A DNA stretch of 64,000 bases, from positions 7,280,041-7,344,040 of the forward strand of contig CM048849.1 in NCBI GenBank assembly GCA_026545225.1. Direction: 5' to 3'. The stretch is from Cornus controversa (taxonomy: Eukaryota > Streptophyta > Magnoliopsida > Cornales > Cornaceae). Below are positions 9,527 to 21,509 of the stretch, one piece after another. Both the position numbers and the translations under genes were made by a program. The notes beneath the pieces were generated by a model. It made no database searches, was not told the DNA's origin, and was given only the letters and a program-made list of their open reading frames with translations. Position 1 is the first letter of the stretch; each line of letters starts with the position of its first letter.

Positions 9527-11860
9527 TGTAAGAACCGTGACCATTTTTGGCTGGTTTTCTTTTATTTTTATTTATTGTCATATTATTGTTTAAATGATTA
9601 TATATGTGTTTTAAATGTAAAATACATGTTTGGGGGAATTATATAAGGGTTCTAGGAAGTTTTGGGAGCATTTGGCAAAAGTTGAGTTTTTCAGGTCAGG
9701 TGGACCCGGGACACGGGTCCCGAAGGCCTGAAAAATATGAAAGTGTTGGAATGGCATCAAATTTGGAGAGTAACTTAAATAAAATATTTTATGCACTATA
9801 GAATCGATTTCGGGTCCATAGGAGTTATCGAAAGTGAAAACGGAGACCGGGAAGGTTTAGTGAAAGGCTAGTGGCATTTTTGTAAATATGAGAGCTGGGT
9901 TTATAAATAAAAAAGAAGAGAATTCAGTAATTCATTCTCTCATTCTTCATTAGCCATGAGAGAGCAATATAAATACACATATAAATGTACATCTCCTTCT
10001 TCCCTTCTTCATTGAATTTGAGAGGCTTGGGGCAATAATTGGAAGGCGCCAAAGAAGGAAGAGTTGGTCTATGCATTGAGGACTCGAGTCTGATCCATTT
10101 GAAATCGAATTTGGTGAAAGTTGATTTTAGAGAGAAATTTGGGAGAATTATTTGGAAGCTCTTCCAAATTGAAGTAGGAATGCCTAACTAATAGAATCTG
10201 GGATTTTTGTAAGTATATTAGTTGTTTATGGCAACGAATTGGTTATGTGGATATAATTAGATGTCTTTCAAGGTTAAAACATGATAGATTGTATTACTTA
10301 GTGAATTATCAATGTTAATGATATGATTATATGTTTATAATTTCCTTATGATTATATAAGCATGTTGTAATTGAATTATGAAAGAATTATCTATATTCAT
10401 GTGTATATGTGAAGGTGACACTTATGTGCTTGATAAAATGTCTTGAAAGCATGTTTGAATGTGAAGCATGATTAATTATCTATATAAGTGATATGAAATG
10501 TGTAATGTGTGAAATATGTTCAATTTGGAAGTATGTGATGTTTATTTGGAAAATGTGCAAGTATAACAATTAGTATTACATTACTTCAAATTATATGTGC
10601 ACATTATCATTAATATATGGGATTCATCTTCATTGGCACGATGAGGGTGGTGAGCTTAATTAGATGGTGAGCCCTTTTGATGAGTGGCATAGTATTCTGT
10701 TTGGAGCCATGTGGGGCAATCCTGGGAAGGAACCCTGTGGAGTGATCCTTAATTGGGGCTCTAGACTAAATGGAAGAGGATACTCCCTAAAATGAAGTCC
10801 TACGATGAGGTAAATCACTTTTGGAAACTCAGTTAGGTGGGATTGGGCGGCCCGTAAAACTAGAACCCAATGGATGTGTGGAGAGCATAATGGAGTTATG
10901 CATATCACGTTGCATCTCCCCAACAGTGAGTTGGCATGGAGCGGTATTGGTTCATTTAAAGACTTAAAATATTTTATTTGAATGCATGTTCAGATTGTGG
11001 ACTATGCATGTGGTGAACATGTAAAGCCCATTTATGTTTTGAGAACATGCATTGTTTATATCTTATGATTTCATATATTATAAGCATGGTTTTGAGCATG
11101 ATAAATGCTAGATAATTTAAATGATGATTCTTCATTTATGTTCATTTTTACATGTATAAACTTGTGAGAATGTTTGTGTTGTTGAATTGGTAAAATGAGG
11201 AGTGTGTATGATGAGAATGGGGATTGAAGTGTGAAAATTGACACTTATAAAATTATGCTGAGAAACAATTTTGAGGGATTTTGATCAATTGAAACCCCTG
11301 TTTCGATCAATCGAAAGACTTCGATTAATTGGCTATGTATCGAGAAAATTTTGATAGAAGTAGTCCAATTCCAGTGGAGTTTCGATAGTACTTCGATCAA
11401 GTGAAAGTTTCGATCAATCAAAACTCCCATTTCGCACAATCAAAATGTGTTTTGCATGATCAAAAGGTGCACTTCGATCAATAAAAAAAAATAGGGACTG
11501 TGTAATCCAATGAGACTTATGTAAGCATGTTTTCATTAGAAGGTATCCATAGTGGATTTGAATTGCTATGTATGTATGGTAATAATGGTATAAAGAATGT
11601 TTCTGCTGATTTATGAAATGATAACTTAGATTGTTGATTATTGTGATATATCCGGTGAGGGATAGATGTATTGATAAATGCAAACAATTCCGTTGTATGT
11701 AATGATCTCAGTGGTCTGAGTTGGAACCGAGGGTGATAATGGTAGTTTGCCATGGTTGTCCGGGTCGGGGAGTGACGATCAGGCGATCATGACACCTCAC
11801 TACCCGGGATTTGGGCTCAGACCGGGGGAGTCCCGGTGGTCAGGATTATGGGGTGTGACT
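9527..11860 (+). mobile_element. Solo LTR-1 (2.33 kb, gypsy-type)
   Basis: A block starting TGTAAGAACCGTGACC and ending GGGGTGTGACT is flanked by TAAAC at 9522-9526 and 11861-11865 (or TTAAAC if one base is taken from the end). It is homologous in layout to 25988-28613: matching start, a TGTTTGGGG(G/A) word about 95 bp in, GGAGACC/GGAGGTAGGGAGG words, a CT-rich stretch with CATTCTCTC/CACTCTCTC, then low-complexity TATGTGAT text and a cluster of TTTCGATCAATCGAAA palindromes. No internal region or second LTR lies beside it, so it is read as a recombination-derived solo LTR. No protein is encoded. Confidence 0.82.
11279..11490. repeat. Cluster of TTTCGATCAATCGAAA palindromes
   Basis: About eight 14-16-bp near-palindromes occur in 210 bp: for example 11279-11294, 11301-11316, 11391-11407, 11408-11423, 11430-11445 and 11450-11465. 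The second is TTTCGATCAATCGAAA. The cluster lies in the right half of solo LTR-1 and has a counterpart at 28006-28255 in solo LTR-2. Confidence 0.7.
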
Positions 11861-11865
11861 TAAAC

Positions 11866-12804
11866 TGATCAGAGGATAAAATAGTGGAATGGATGGGAGA
11901 GTCTAATTTGGCTACGACAATGGTGCCTCCACAAATAAGGGTTAACTACTCATATATGAATATCTTCTTACTAAAACAATTACTAGAGCATTTATTATTC
12001 TTCTTTCGTATCCTTTTCGATTTCTGACTTGAGCATCGGAACACGGCGCCGAATCAGATTGCAAAGTTTTTTCAACTATCATCATGAATTTATGCTAAAT
12101 CGAGCTACAAAATATCACGTGAGAAAACTACATACATTTTTTCTTACATAAATTAGAGTCAAATATGTAAATATTTATGTCATAACTTTTCCTTTCATAA
12201 ATTATAAGTTATCTAATACGTAAATGTTTCGGTGAAGGTCACTGATTTGTCTTTTTTCTTAAAACTAGTAGGCATAAGATTCGAAACGAGAAGTTGTTGT
12301 TGATATTTAATAAATATGATTAATAATGATTTTATTATTTTATTTTAATTCTATAATTATGATAATAAAACGATTACAATTTCAAAGTCCAAACTTTATA
12401 AAAAGAGGTCTTCACCATTTTCTAATGTGCACTGATTTTTAGGAAAAAAAACTCTCCCGTCATTTAGGCTCTAATCCTATTAGATATATTTCACTACTTC
12501 ACATATCATTTTGGGAGTAATTTTGACACAAAACTGGTACTCCCGATATTCCTTTGAACGTGTATGAAGACGACCATTGGTAGATATAGATTGTGTGTCA
12601 TACAGGTTCATTAACATCTGCACATAAGAAGGCCATATGACTTTAGGACAATGCCTAGCATGTCTCTTATTATCCAAACCGATTTTTCTAACTTATTTTA
12701 TTATTGTCATTTTCTTTATCTTATTATTTTATGCCTAGCTCTTTTACATTATCAATTATAAATTTACATAATAGCATATTTTTCTATTTAATTCATTTTA
12801 TTGT
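11866..12804. other. Gene-free AT-rich stretch
   Basis: No coding, RNA or transposon signature was recognised. The short open frames (for example 12480-12677 on the minus strand) match no family I know and look like chance. Confidence 0.5.
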
Positions 12805-13019
12805 AAGATGAATTACCCAGATCTCCCCCAAAGTTTGTCCAAATTACCTGCGGATGAAACTATTGGCAAAATAACTTCGACACCCTAGTTAACCACCTGT
12901 TAAATTACCATCTTGCCTTAAAGGCCGATGTGTATGCTAACATCATCAAAAAAAAAAAACCAATTTACCTGTATAGCCTCTTAATCTTAAAGACGCTAAA
13001 GTTAGTTTTTGTTTACATT

Positions 13020-13160
13020 TGATCAATTCACCCCCCCCCCCTCTCTCTCTCTCGTTCACTTCATACTTGAAACCCTACCAAATCACCACAAACCCTAACT
13101 CATTTCTCTCCCTCTCTCTCTCTTGAACCTAAAACCTTACCAAATTAGAGAGAGAGAAAG
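13020..13160. repeat. C-run and (CT)n/(GA)n microsatellites
   Basis: A run of C is followed by (CT)n near 13031-13054, another (CT)n near 13108-13124 and a (GA)n near 13146-13158, inside the TIR element. They have no coding value. Confidence 0.8.
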
Positions 13161-13337
13161 GCTACTTTTAGAGAGAGGCAATTTAATTCTATGTGCTCTT
13201 CAGTTAAAAAAAAGGTACTAACAGTTGGTGGCATGGGTACCCTCAATACGATAGTAAGATTCCCACCCCTCTCCTCAAGCTAAATTTCATCCATGAGTCT
13301 CTGGGATTCTTGATGGGTGTCGACTTCTAAGACTTGG

Positions 13338-13584
13338 ACATGAAAATCAGATTTCAAGAGGAATAATGTTATATTCATATATTTACAATGAACCTGTAAA
13401 GGTACATATACAGTGATGGATCAATAGTATATATCCTACAATCAAGCTAGCTATTGATCCTACAATCAAGCTACATGTCTAATGAATCTGATCACACCTA
13501 ATGTACAACTACATTGTCTCTAGAATAGGAAAGAACTCAAGGATAATTACAAGGATCATTGACTATTAACCCAATATCTCAACA
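13338..13584 (-). repeat. Copia-2 3' LTR
   Basis: On the minus strand it begins TGTTGAGATATTGGG at 13584. It matches 32101-32307 and 17717-17756 closely, including a short internal duplication (CCTACAATCAAGCTA twice on the plus strand). Confidence 0.9.
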
Positions 13585-13597
13585 TTCCCCCCTCAAG
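13585..13597 (-). other. Copia-2 polypurine tract
   Basis: On the minus strand CTTGAGGGGGGAA directly precedes the LTR start TGTTGAG. It is the standard copia plus-strand primer site. Confidence 0.85.
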
Positions 13598-13659
13598 TTG
13601 GTGCATAGATTTCACACATGCCCAACTTGCTCAAAATTGAGAACACTCGATTTGAAACC

Positions 13660-15120
13660 ACTTTGATGAGGATATCAGCCAACTGATCCTCTGATTAAAT
13701 CTTAGGCAACTCCACAATTTTCTCATCCAACTTCTCCTTAATAAAGAATCTGTCTACCTCCATATGCTTTGTATGATCATATTGAACTAGATTATGGGCA
13801 ATATCACATGCTGCTTTATTGTCATAATATAGTCAAATTGGTTGACTAGGCGGATAGCCCAAATCCCTCAAGAGAAGTCTTAGCCATAATGCTTCATAAA
13901 CTTTAAGTGCCATACCTCTAAATTCAGCTTCTGCACTTGAACGTGCAACAACATTCTTTTTTACTTCTCCATATAACGAGATTACAACCTACAAAGGTCA
14001 AATAACTTGAAGTAGATCGCCTGTCATCTATTGCTCCAGCCCAGTCAGCGTTAGTATATGCATCCACGCTTTGATAATCTAGATTTTTAGTGAATAAAAT
14101 TCCCTTTCTAGGAGCAGACTTTAGATACCTCAAAATGTACATAACTACATTCATTTGTTGCTCTCCAAGATTATGCATAAATTGGCTGACAATACTTAAT
14201 ACATAGGTAAGGTCCGACCTGGTGTGTGCTAAGTACATCAATCTTCCTATGAGTCTCTAGTATCTCCCTTTATCAACTGGTACCTGATTAGACTCAACAC
14301 ATAACTTCAATCTTTCTTCCATTGGTGTATCAACTGGTTGACACGCTAACATACCAATTTCCTGTAACAAATCTAAGGCATATTTTCTTTGAGAAAGAAA
14401 GATCCCTTTATTAGATCAAGACATTTCGATCCCAAGAAAAAATTTCAAGAGACCGAGGTCTTTCATTTTGAATTCTCTCGATAAGTAACTTTGTAGTGCC
14501 TTCCTTTCTTCAAGATCATTTCCTGTAACCACCATGTCATCCATATATACAGTAAGTGCAATGATCTTATCCTGTTGTTTTTTCAAAAATAAAGTGTGGT
14601 CTAAATTACTTTGAAGGTAACCAAAGGCTCTCATAGACCTTGTAAACCTTCCGAACCACGCTCTTAGAGATTGTTTCAACCCATACAACGATTTCATTAA
14701 TCTACACACCTTCCGACTATGTATTTCTGGTATCATACATCCTGGTGGGAGATCCATGTAGACTTCTTCAGATAATTCACCATGTAGAAAGGCATATATT
14801 CTTCACATCAAACTTTTGTAATGACTAATTCAAGTTTGCAGTTAGAGACAACAAGACTTGAGCTGTGTTGATTTTAGCTACAGGTGCAAATGTCTTTGTA
14901 TAATCTATCCCATAGGTTTAGGTGTACCATTTTGCTACCAGTCTTGCTTTAACGTCTTCAATTGTACCATCTACTTTGTAATTCATAGTATAAATCCATT
15001 AACATCCAACTGGCTTCTTTCCTGGTGGATGGTTAACAAGTTCCCAAGTTTAATTTTTCTGCAAGGATTTCATCTCCTCATTCATAGCGACTTTCCACCT
15101 TGGGTCAACTAAGGCTTCCT
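13660..15120 (-). pseudogene. Copia-2 RT and RNase H remnant
   Basis: On the minus strand, 14416-14757 reads [19 protein letters not shown] and VYMDDMVVTG (the RT catalytic box as YMDD), then FKMKDLGLLKFFLGIEM. 13924-14241 reads YLAHTRSDLTYVLSIVSQFM, KSAPRKGILF and RRSTSSYLTF, the start of RNase H. The conserved SRSSAEAE region is frameshifted near 13930. Upstream RT text lies in broken frames up to about 15120. It is non-functional. Confidence 0.88.
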
Positions 15121-15820
15121 GCACACTATTAGGAATGGATACAGTAGATAATTGATTTACAAATGATTGATTTGATTTTGATAAATGATAGTTAGACATA
15201 TAATGACTCATGGGATATTTAACTTTACTAGAAGGTTTGGGTTCATATGTGGGTTTAGGGATACCTCTAGTGTGACACTGTGGTAGCTATTTTCTAGATG
15301 GTTCAGACACTAAATCTGGAACATCCTCAGCAAGCGATTGGTTTGGTGTATCAGTTGTCTGTAGTGTGAGGGACTCGGACAGAGGTGGAGCCACAACTTC
15401 AATTTATGGGTGTCAATCACCACTTTGGTCTAAAGTTATACCACTCAAGAAAAATTCACCCATATTCTGGTTACGAGGTTCAAGGAGTTCTCCTACTTCA
15501 GAGATGTGAACATCATAGTTTAGAGTCTGAACTTCTTCCTGGTACTCCCCCTGAAGTTCAGGCTTAGAGGAAAAGTACATCGAGTCTTCATGAAAAACTA
15601 CATCCAATGTAAAAGACATTCGTTGAGTTAGAGGATGATAACATTAGTACCGCTTTTGATGAGTAGTGTACCCTAGAAAGACACATCGCATCGCTCAAGG
15701 AGTCAACTTGTTACACTGATGCTTCTGGAGGTGTACAAATGCTACACAACCAAAGTCATAAGGAGGTAAGTTTGGAATGGTTGGTGTAACAACCGCTTCA
15801 GCGAGAGCTTAGGATGGTGT

Positions 15821-16411
15821 CTAGAAATCAATAGTGTTGGAGGGTACCCAGCTGATTAAATACGCCGCAGAGGTAAGTGCTTTTCCCCAATAGGATAATG
15901 GCATATGAGCTTCTATCAACCAGGCACGAACAACCTCTAACAAGTGATGATTTTTCTGCTTGGCCACCACGTTTTGTTGGGGTGTATTGGAACAAGTAAT
16001 TTGATGAATAGTTCTATGTGCTTCCAAGGTAGTGACTTTGGATGGACCCCAAACATTAGAATGTATGACCAATAATTTCTTCAGGTAACTAAAGGAAACA
16101 TGCCCCAAACGTTGATATCATAACCAGATGTCAGATTTCGTCTTCTCCCCCTTAGAGCCATCCACTATCAAAGATTGACGCAACTTATCCGAACTCTTTG
16201 ACATTAAGTCCAAGTAATACAGCTTCCTTCATCTAATACCACAACCAATCATCTGCCTTGTTTGTTGGATGTCCTCAAACACACAAAATTCAGGCCAAAA
16301 AATTACAACACAAAATAAGGTAAGGCTTATTTGAGAAATTGACAAAAGGTTATAATCCAAAGATGGAACAACTAAAACAGAATCTAAAATCAAATTATCA
16401 ATGAGGGGCAA
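15821..16411 (-). pseudogene. Copia-2 integrase remnant with core deletion
   Basis: The minus-strand frame 15821-16108 reads HSNVWGPSKV, then jumps to HRTIHQITCSNTPQQN and AKQKNHHLLEVVRAWL. The family has about 90 residues between the first Asp and this third-acid region, so most of the catalytic core including the second Asp is deleted. The first catalytic Asp is Asn (codon AAT). 16229-16411 reads SVLVVPSLDYNLLSISQI, the protease-integrase linker. Between 15120 and 15820 the text is copia linker in broken frames. Confidence 0.85.
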
Positions 16412-16492
16412 GGATCATTCCCCAATAACCGGGGCTGAAGTACCATTGGCAATGGAAACAAACTTTTGTGAGGACAGTTTAAGGGGTGAGAC

Positions 16493-17671
16493 CTATTTAG
16501 AATTAAATGTCATATGATTCCTAGCAACGGAATAAATTATCCATGCACTATTAGAAACAAGTTTAGACATATTTAAAAACTTACCACCATTACCTGCAAT
16601 TGTGGCCAATGTCGAGGCCTTTCTAGTAGCATCATCCTTTGTCTTTGTTTCAACAACTGCAGCAGTGGAAGTCCTCTTAGAATTCCTCTTCCATGGATCA
16701 TGGCTATGATCCCACCATTCTGGATACCCCACAAGTTCAAAGCATTGACTTTTGGTATGACCAGTTTGATCGTAATGAGTGCATTTATAGGTGGATTTAT
16801 CGACACCATTAGTGGTCTTAGGATGGCTAGACCTTGTTTGGTCCTACTATTTTTGAGGAGGCCAGTTCTAGTTAGACCGGTTTTGAGCCACCATGGCTGA
16901 AGCTTTAGAATTTTTAGGTTTTCCATTCATTGTTGGACATCGAACATATTCACGGCGGACCAATGCATAACACTCCTCTAATTAGGGAATGGGGTCATTT
17001 CTCAAAATTTCACCACAGATTTGTTTTAATTCACCATCTAATCCAGCAAGAAAAATATGCACCCTTTGTCGCTGAACTGATTTTTGGTAAAATTCAACAT
17101 CTTTATCACTCTTTATGATCACCTTATCACGATGATCCAACTTATTAAAAAAATTGGTTAATTCTCCATAATACACAGAGAGTGCTCAGCCATTCTGTTT
17201 AGCAAAGAAAGCCCCTTGATTCAAGGCAAAATCCTATAACTCATCTACCCTATCATAAAAAGCTTTAGAAACATATTTCTAAATATCTCGAATGGAGGGT
17301 AAGCAAATGTATCATTTCATAATTTCTGGGGACATAGACAACAACAACTATCTCTTAACCTTTTAATTATCTGCATACCACTTCTCATATCCATCATCCA
17401 TCTCAGTAAGTGGTTGTGAATTACAACTAATAAAGGAGAGTTTCTCCTTCTCAGCAATATGCATCTCCATGATTTGAGACCACATATCATAGTTTGTCTC
17501 ATTGAGTTTAATCCCTGCATTGAATGATGACCCTTCGGATATGAATGATAATGGGAGTAGATTTGGTCCCAAATGCTTCAGACTCTGAGTTCTCCATGGT
17601 GATGTGTTCCATGAATTCAATGATGATGATTCAGGTTTCAAAGCTTTGAGTGTGACGTCAATGGAGGACAT
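16493..17671 (-). pseudogene. Copia-2 gag remnant
   Basis: Minus-strand frame 17363-17671 starts M-SSIDVTLKALK and contains GIKLNETNYDMWSQIMEMH, the UBN2-type gag of plant copia elements. Near 16740-16790 is a zinc knuckle read as CTHYDQTGHTKSQC. The family form is CX2CX4HX4C, so the second Cys has become Tyr, a single G-to-A-type change. It is followed by FELVGYPEWW, a motif conserved after this knuckle. Stops and shifts break the middle. Confidence 0.85.
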
Positions 17672-17700
17672 GATCGAAAAAGAGATAGGACCTTTTAGAA

Positions 17701-17716
17701 ACTGGATCTAATACCA
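17701..17716 (-). other. Copia-2 primer binding site
   Basis: On the minus strand TGGTATTAGATCCAGT starts right after the 5' LTR fragment (17717). It is a mutated or variant initiator-Met type primer site. Confidence 0.8.
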
Positions 17717-17756
17717 ACAGAAAAATTAGATTTCAAGAAGAATATTTTTATGTTCA
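17717..17756 (-). repeat. Copia-2 5' LTR, proximal fragment
   Basis: This 40-bp piece of the 5' LTR is next to the primer site. It ends in GTTCA (17752-17756), the target sequence duplicated by the Tat insertion. Confidence 0.9.
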
Positions 17757-18684
17757 TATTTGGTTATAAATTGATCAACCAAGTAGGTTGATTGCTTGCG
17801 GGCATGCTAGAGTCGTGGTATCAGCTCCATGTAGACAATTGGTCGAACACAAGTATCTCCTTTAGAGGTCGTGTTGGATCAGGCGATTGGCTAGAGAGAG
17901 AGAATATGAAACTCCCTATTGAGTTCTTTCCTTACCTCAACTAAGAGAACTTTTAATCATACGCAAAGAATTGTGAGACTGAATCATAGCAAGGGGGGAG
18001 ATAGAAGGAGGGAGATAGCAAGGAGGGAGGTAAAAATTAAGAGAGAAATAGATTAATAGACAGATTAAAGTAGGTCGAGAGCAAGAAACTTGAGGGAGAT
18101 GTAGATCGAGTGAGAGAAAAAATAATATTCTAGAGAATATTGAGGGAGAAATACAAATTGCACGTGATGCAATTACTTAATTGTGGTTATTTGGAAACCT
18201 TAATACAGAGTTCTCTACTTTTATTTATAGTAAAGAGAAATACATCACTGTACTTTATCATAAATTAAAGGATAATGCAAAAAATTAAATAACAAAAGGA
18301 AATACATTATCCATATTCCGATGTCCTATATCTTCAGCAGTCCATCAGCCTCTCTTTGCAAGAATCCATATTCAACCAAAGTCATCCCATGCAGTCTTTA
18401 TTTGAGTAAAGTCCATGTTCAACTAAATCTTCCAATGTAGCTGAAACTCGCAAAAGTCCTTATTTAACCAACTATCCATGTGTATACACAGATTACGTAT
18501 ATTTATATTCTGTATAACTTCATAACTGTAATTTGATTACAAACATCCTTACCCATATGCAACGGTATCCAACTAGCCTCCTGTTTTCACTCTGTCGGCC
18601 CTCCCACAGTACATTGAACTACTTAGAGTCCAAGTTATCTTAGACTCCTTGCGTCCCACTTATAAGATTAAATTGCATATACAT

Positions 18685-18726
<42 letters not shown>

Positions 18727-18855
18727 TGTTCCTTTAAGATAGTCCCGCCAGAATTGCTCGACCTTTAGAGTGTTTCCCAGGATGGACTCCTTGCCAGCTC
18801 CTTAACGATAACCTTATCCTTAGCTACCAATTGGCACCAAGTTTAGGTGACAACA
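17757..18855 (-). repeat. Tat 3' LTR
   Basis: The 1,099-bp LTR starts TATTTGG (a mutated TGTT) and ends GGTGACAACA in plus orientation. It contains a (TA)n run at about 18683-18722 where the other LTR has a longer TA/GT tract. It diverges from 30931-32095 at many sites. Confidence 0.92.
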
Positions 18856-18870
18856 ACTGCCCCCCAAATT
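18856..18870 (-). other. Tat polypurine tract
   Basis: On the minus strand TTTGGGGGGCAGT directly precedes the LTR end. It is the plus-strand DNA primer site of the element. Confidence 0.8.
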
Positions 18871-19043
18871 CAAATACTTGGGATGAGCCTTTCCTTCTAT
18901 TGTGCGCGAATTACAAGGAATTTTGAATTTTGAATAGTGCTTTACCCTCATTAACTCAAGGAATCTTGGTAATCTCTATTAGCTGCATGCTTGTCATTAA
19001 GGACTAAAACTGCCTCAGTAGCTCGTGAACCCTTATTACCCAT

Positions 19044-19050
19044 TATATAA
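19044..19050 (+). promoter_or_regulatory. TATA box of the antisense gene
   Basis: TATATAA on the plus strand lies 100 bp before the ATG at 19150. It is followed by a pyrimidine-rich leader with TTCTTCTCTCTGTAATC, as in plant 5' UTRs. Position and composition suggest a separate promoter for the antisense gene, but this is not tested. Confidence 0.5.
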
Positions 19051-19149
19051 GCTCAGCTACTTTCCCTTCATTTCACAAGTCTTCAACTTCTTCTCTCTGT
19101 AATCACCCTCAAGCAAACAAACATACTTCCTTTTGCTCTTTCTGACTCT

Positions 19150-21264
19150 ATGGCTCCTAAATCCACTGACTTAGCGCTCCCCTCTGATGATCCCTCATCT
19201 AATGGTAAATAGGCCGAGGTGACAATCAACGCCACTACTCTTAGCCAACTCTACCTGGTTGTCCTCATCGATCTTCCCAATGGCACCAAAGGTCTCGGTC
19301 CTGCCTTCGTAGAGGAAATGCCCTCTGTAATTTCTCCTTTCTACCCATTGGCTAAGAAACACCTTATGTTTCAGAGCCTGATGACCATAAATGAACCTCC
19401 TGTTACTAACTTTTATCTCCAGAATTGGCATTCGATCAATTCTGACTAGAACGTGTGGGTTGATCGCATTTTTGTTACAAAAGGGAAGCTATGGAAAGCT
19501 TGTGACATCTATGAGGCCATCTAACTGAGCACCATGCCCATGATTTAGGACAAATACCTCATCTGCTCTGCTTCTCTATTTTGGTCGATTACCACCAACT
19601 CTCTTCACTTGCCATGTGGGATGCTTTCCCCAACCATCAAAGATATTTGTATGTGTCTTACTAATTCCTTCAAGTTTCTAATCGTTAACTCTCAAGGGAA
19701 CGATTCTTCTCCGATTGCTTCTTCCAAGAAAGAGGGGAAAACTTCTGCAAGGAGTGCCGCCATGTCTCTTACCATTAGCGCCCCAACAGCTACCAGAACC
19801 AGGTCGAAGTTCAAGCAAGGTACCTTAAAATTGGTTCTTTGTTTTGACTCTTGACCCTGGACTATTTTACTCAATCTAACTATCTTCTTTTGCAGCCCAA
19901 TCCTCTAGCCACACAATCAGTGACCAGCCAATCGACCTTACCATCGATGTAGACCCATAAACCAAAGAAATTCAAAGTCAACCTCAATCCGCAGTCAAGG
20001 CTCCACAACCTCTTCCTCCTAAGGTAACCTTCAAGCCTTATTTATTTACTTCTTTCTCCTGTAACTACCATAACGTTCTCTTTCGTCTCAGCCCAAAAGA
20101 AATAAGACTACAGCCAAGGGCTCGTTAAAGGGCACCAAGCTTATCCCAAACCCCACTCTAAACCCAAAATCAGGTTTAGATGATGAGCCCCTTATGAAGA
20201 AAAGCAAGAAGGCGTTGAGTTCCCTTCCATATGTGTCTCCTACTTTCTCCTTCTATCTAGTTTATTGACTTTGCTTGAACTATTCTTCTTACTATTACTT
20301 CTGTAGGTTGATCCTAGTGCCGAACTTCAGCATCAGCCTCTCCCTGACACAAAAAAGGTCGATCTCCCTCATAAAGCTTTGGAAAGGAGTGGCAAATCAG
20401 TTAAAGACGCCAATCCTTCCTTAGCATCTTTGTTGGCGCAACCAACAACCTCAGCCTTAGGCAACGTGGCCGAGTCCCCCACTCCTGTTAAAGAAGTGTG
20501 TACATTTTTCCCAAAGTTTCTTTTATGCCTCTTATTACTCTTCAATTCTCTTACTGACCCTTTCGTCTTCTTAGAAACAAGTCCAATCCTACTTTTCCTA
20601 GCTTGCTGATAGTTCTTTCTCTGGTATAAAGAATTACCTTCAGTCCCTGGTTGCCTCAGTCTCAACGGATAACTCCTCAACCAGTGTTAATCCTCCCGCT
20701 GTGCTGACTCTTTCTGCCAAGACTTTTGCAGAGGCAAAAAAGGCCCTTCAGAAAATCTTTGAACGGGACCTTTTGGACCTTCCTTCCATGGCCCTTGAGA
20801 TTTTTGCTTTGTTAGCCACCATCAATTTGCATGGGAATCTCTTCTTGGTTATGCAGGCCGCAGTAGCATCCTTGCAGGTATAATTGCCTGCCATGGTCGA
20901 TTTTATCTCTAAGGCCACTCATGCCCTTTCTCTGTTTGAAGAAAAATATGAGGCCGAAAAGACATTAGGTGCTAGAATTCTGGAGATCGCAGCTGAATTT
21001 GGTAAGCTTGACCAAATAAATGAAGAACTTGGAAAGGAAGGACAGAGGCTTTAGGCAGAGCTTGCCCAGGTTAAATCTGCCAGGGCTGATGTCACTTCAA
21101 AGGCTGATACCTTGTTGGAGAGGACCGATTAGCTAGCTCCTCAACACATTGCCCTGAAGGCTGAGCTCCCAGAGTTATAGAAGAACAAGGTCTTGGCTGA
21201 ACTTACCCTACAACAGAATAGACTTTTCTGGGACAACATGAAGTCCAAATTTAATACCATGTAA
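19150..21264 (+). pseudogene. Antisense PMD-like gene of the Tat element
   Basis: The gene is antisense to pol. Inferred exons are 19150-19819, 19896-20023, 20092 to about 20210, 20307-20495 and 20575-21264, with introns showing polypyrimidine-AG ends (19895, 20091, 20306, 20574). Exons 1, 2, 4 and 5 read in one joined frame with no frameshift but ten in-frame stops (19210, 19447, 19522, 19546, 19958, 20599, 20881, 21052, 21130, 21178). Exon 1 has FWSITTNSLHLPCGMLSPT, the plant mobile domain signature, here shortened. The last exon has a coiled-coil-like Glu/Lys/Ala-rich end. The exon 3 donor is unclear. Role is unknown; such antisense genes recur in Tat elements. Confidence 0.75.
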
Positions 21265-21509
21265 AAGGACCATTTTTCCTTTTTGAAACTTTTAGTGCTT
21301 TTATGAATTATGTAACTAAAGAATTCTAGACAAGGCTTTCTTTTGGGTTATTTATGAAATGCATTCCTTAATACTCAGAACATTGCCAAAAATAATTCCA
21401 AGTTGAACAAAACAAAACAAAAGAACTAAAACAAAAGAAAAATAACTTGCAAACCTATATTACACTTAAGATTCCGCTACTTGTTATTCTTAGATAGATT
21501 GAGTGGCTC

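Noticed and set aside
9604..10923. Short frames in solo LTR-1 (9604-9801, 10660-10923)
   Set aside because: They are not conserved in the related solo LTR-2 and have no protein-like motif.
11279..11490. CRISPR-like or operator array
   Set aside because: Spacing is irregular, there are no spacers of constant size, and it lies within a plant LTR.
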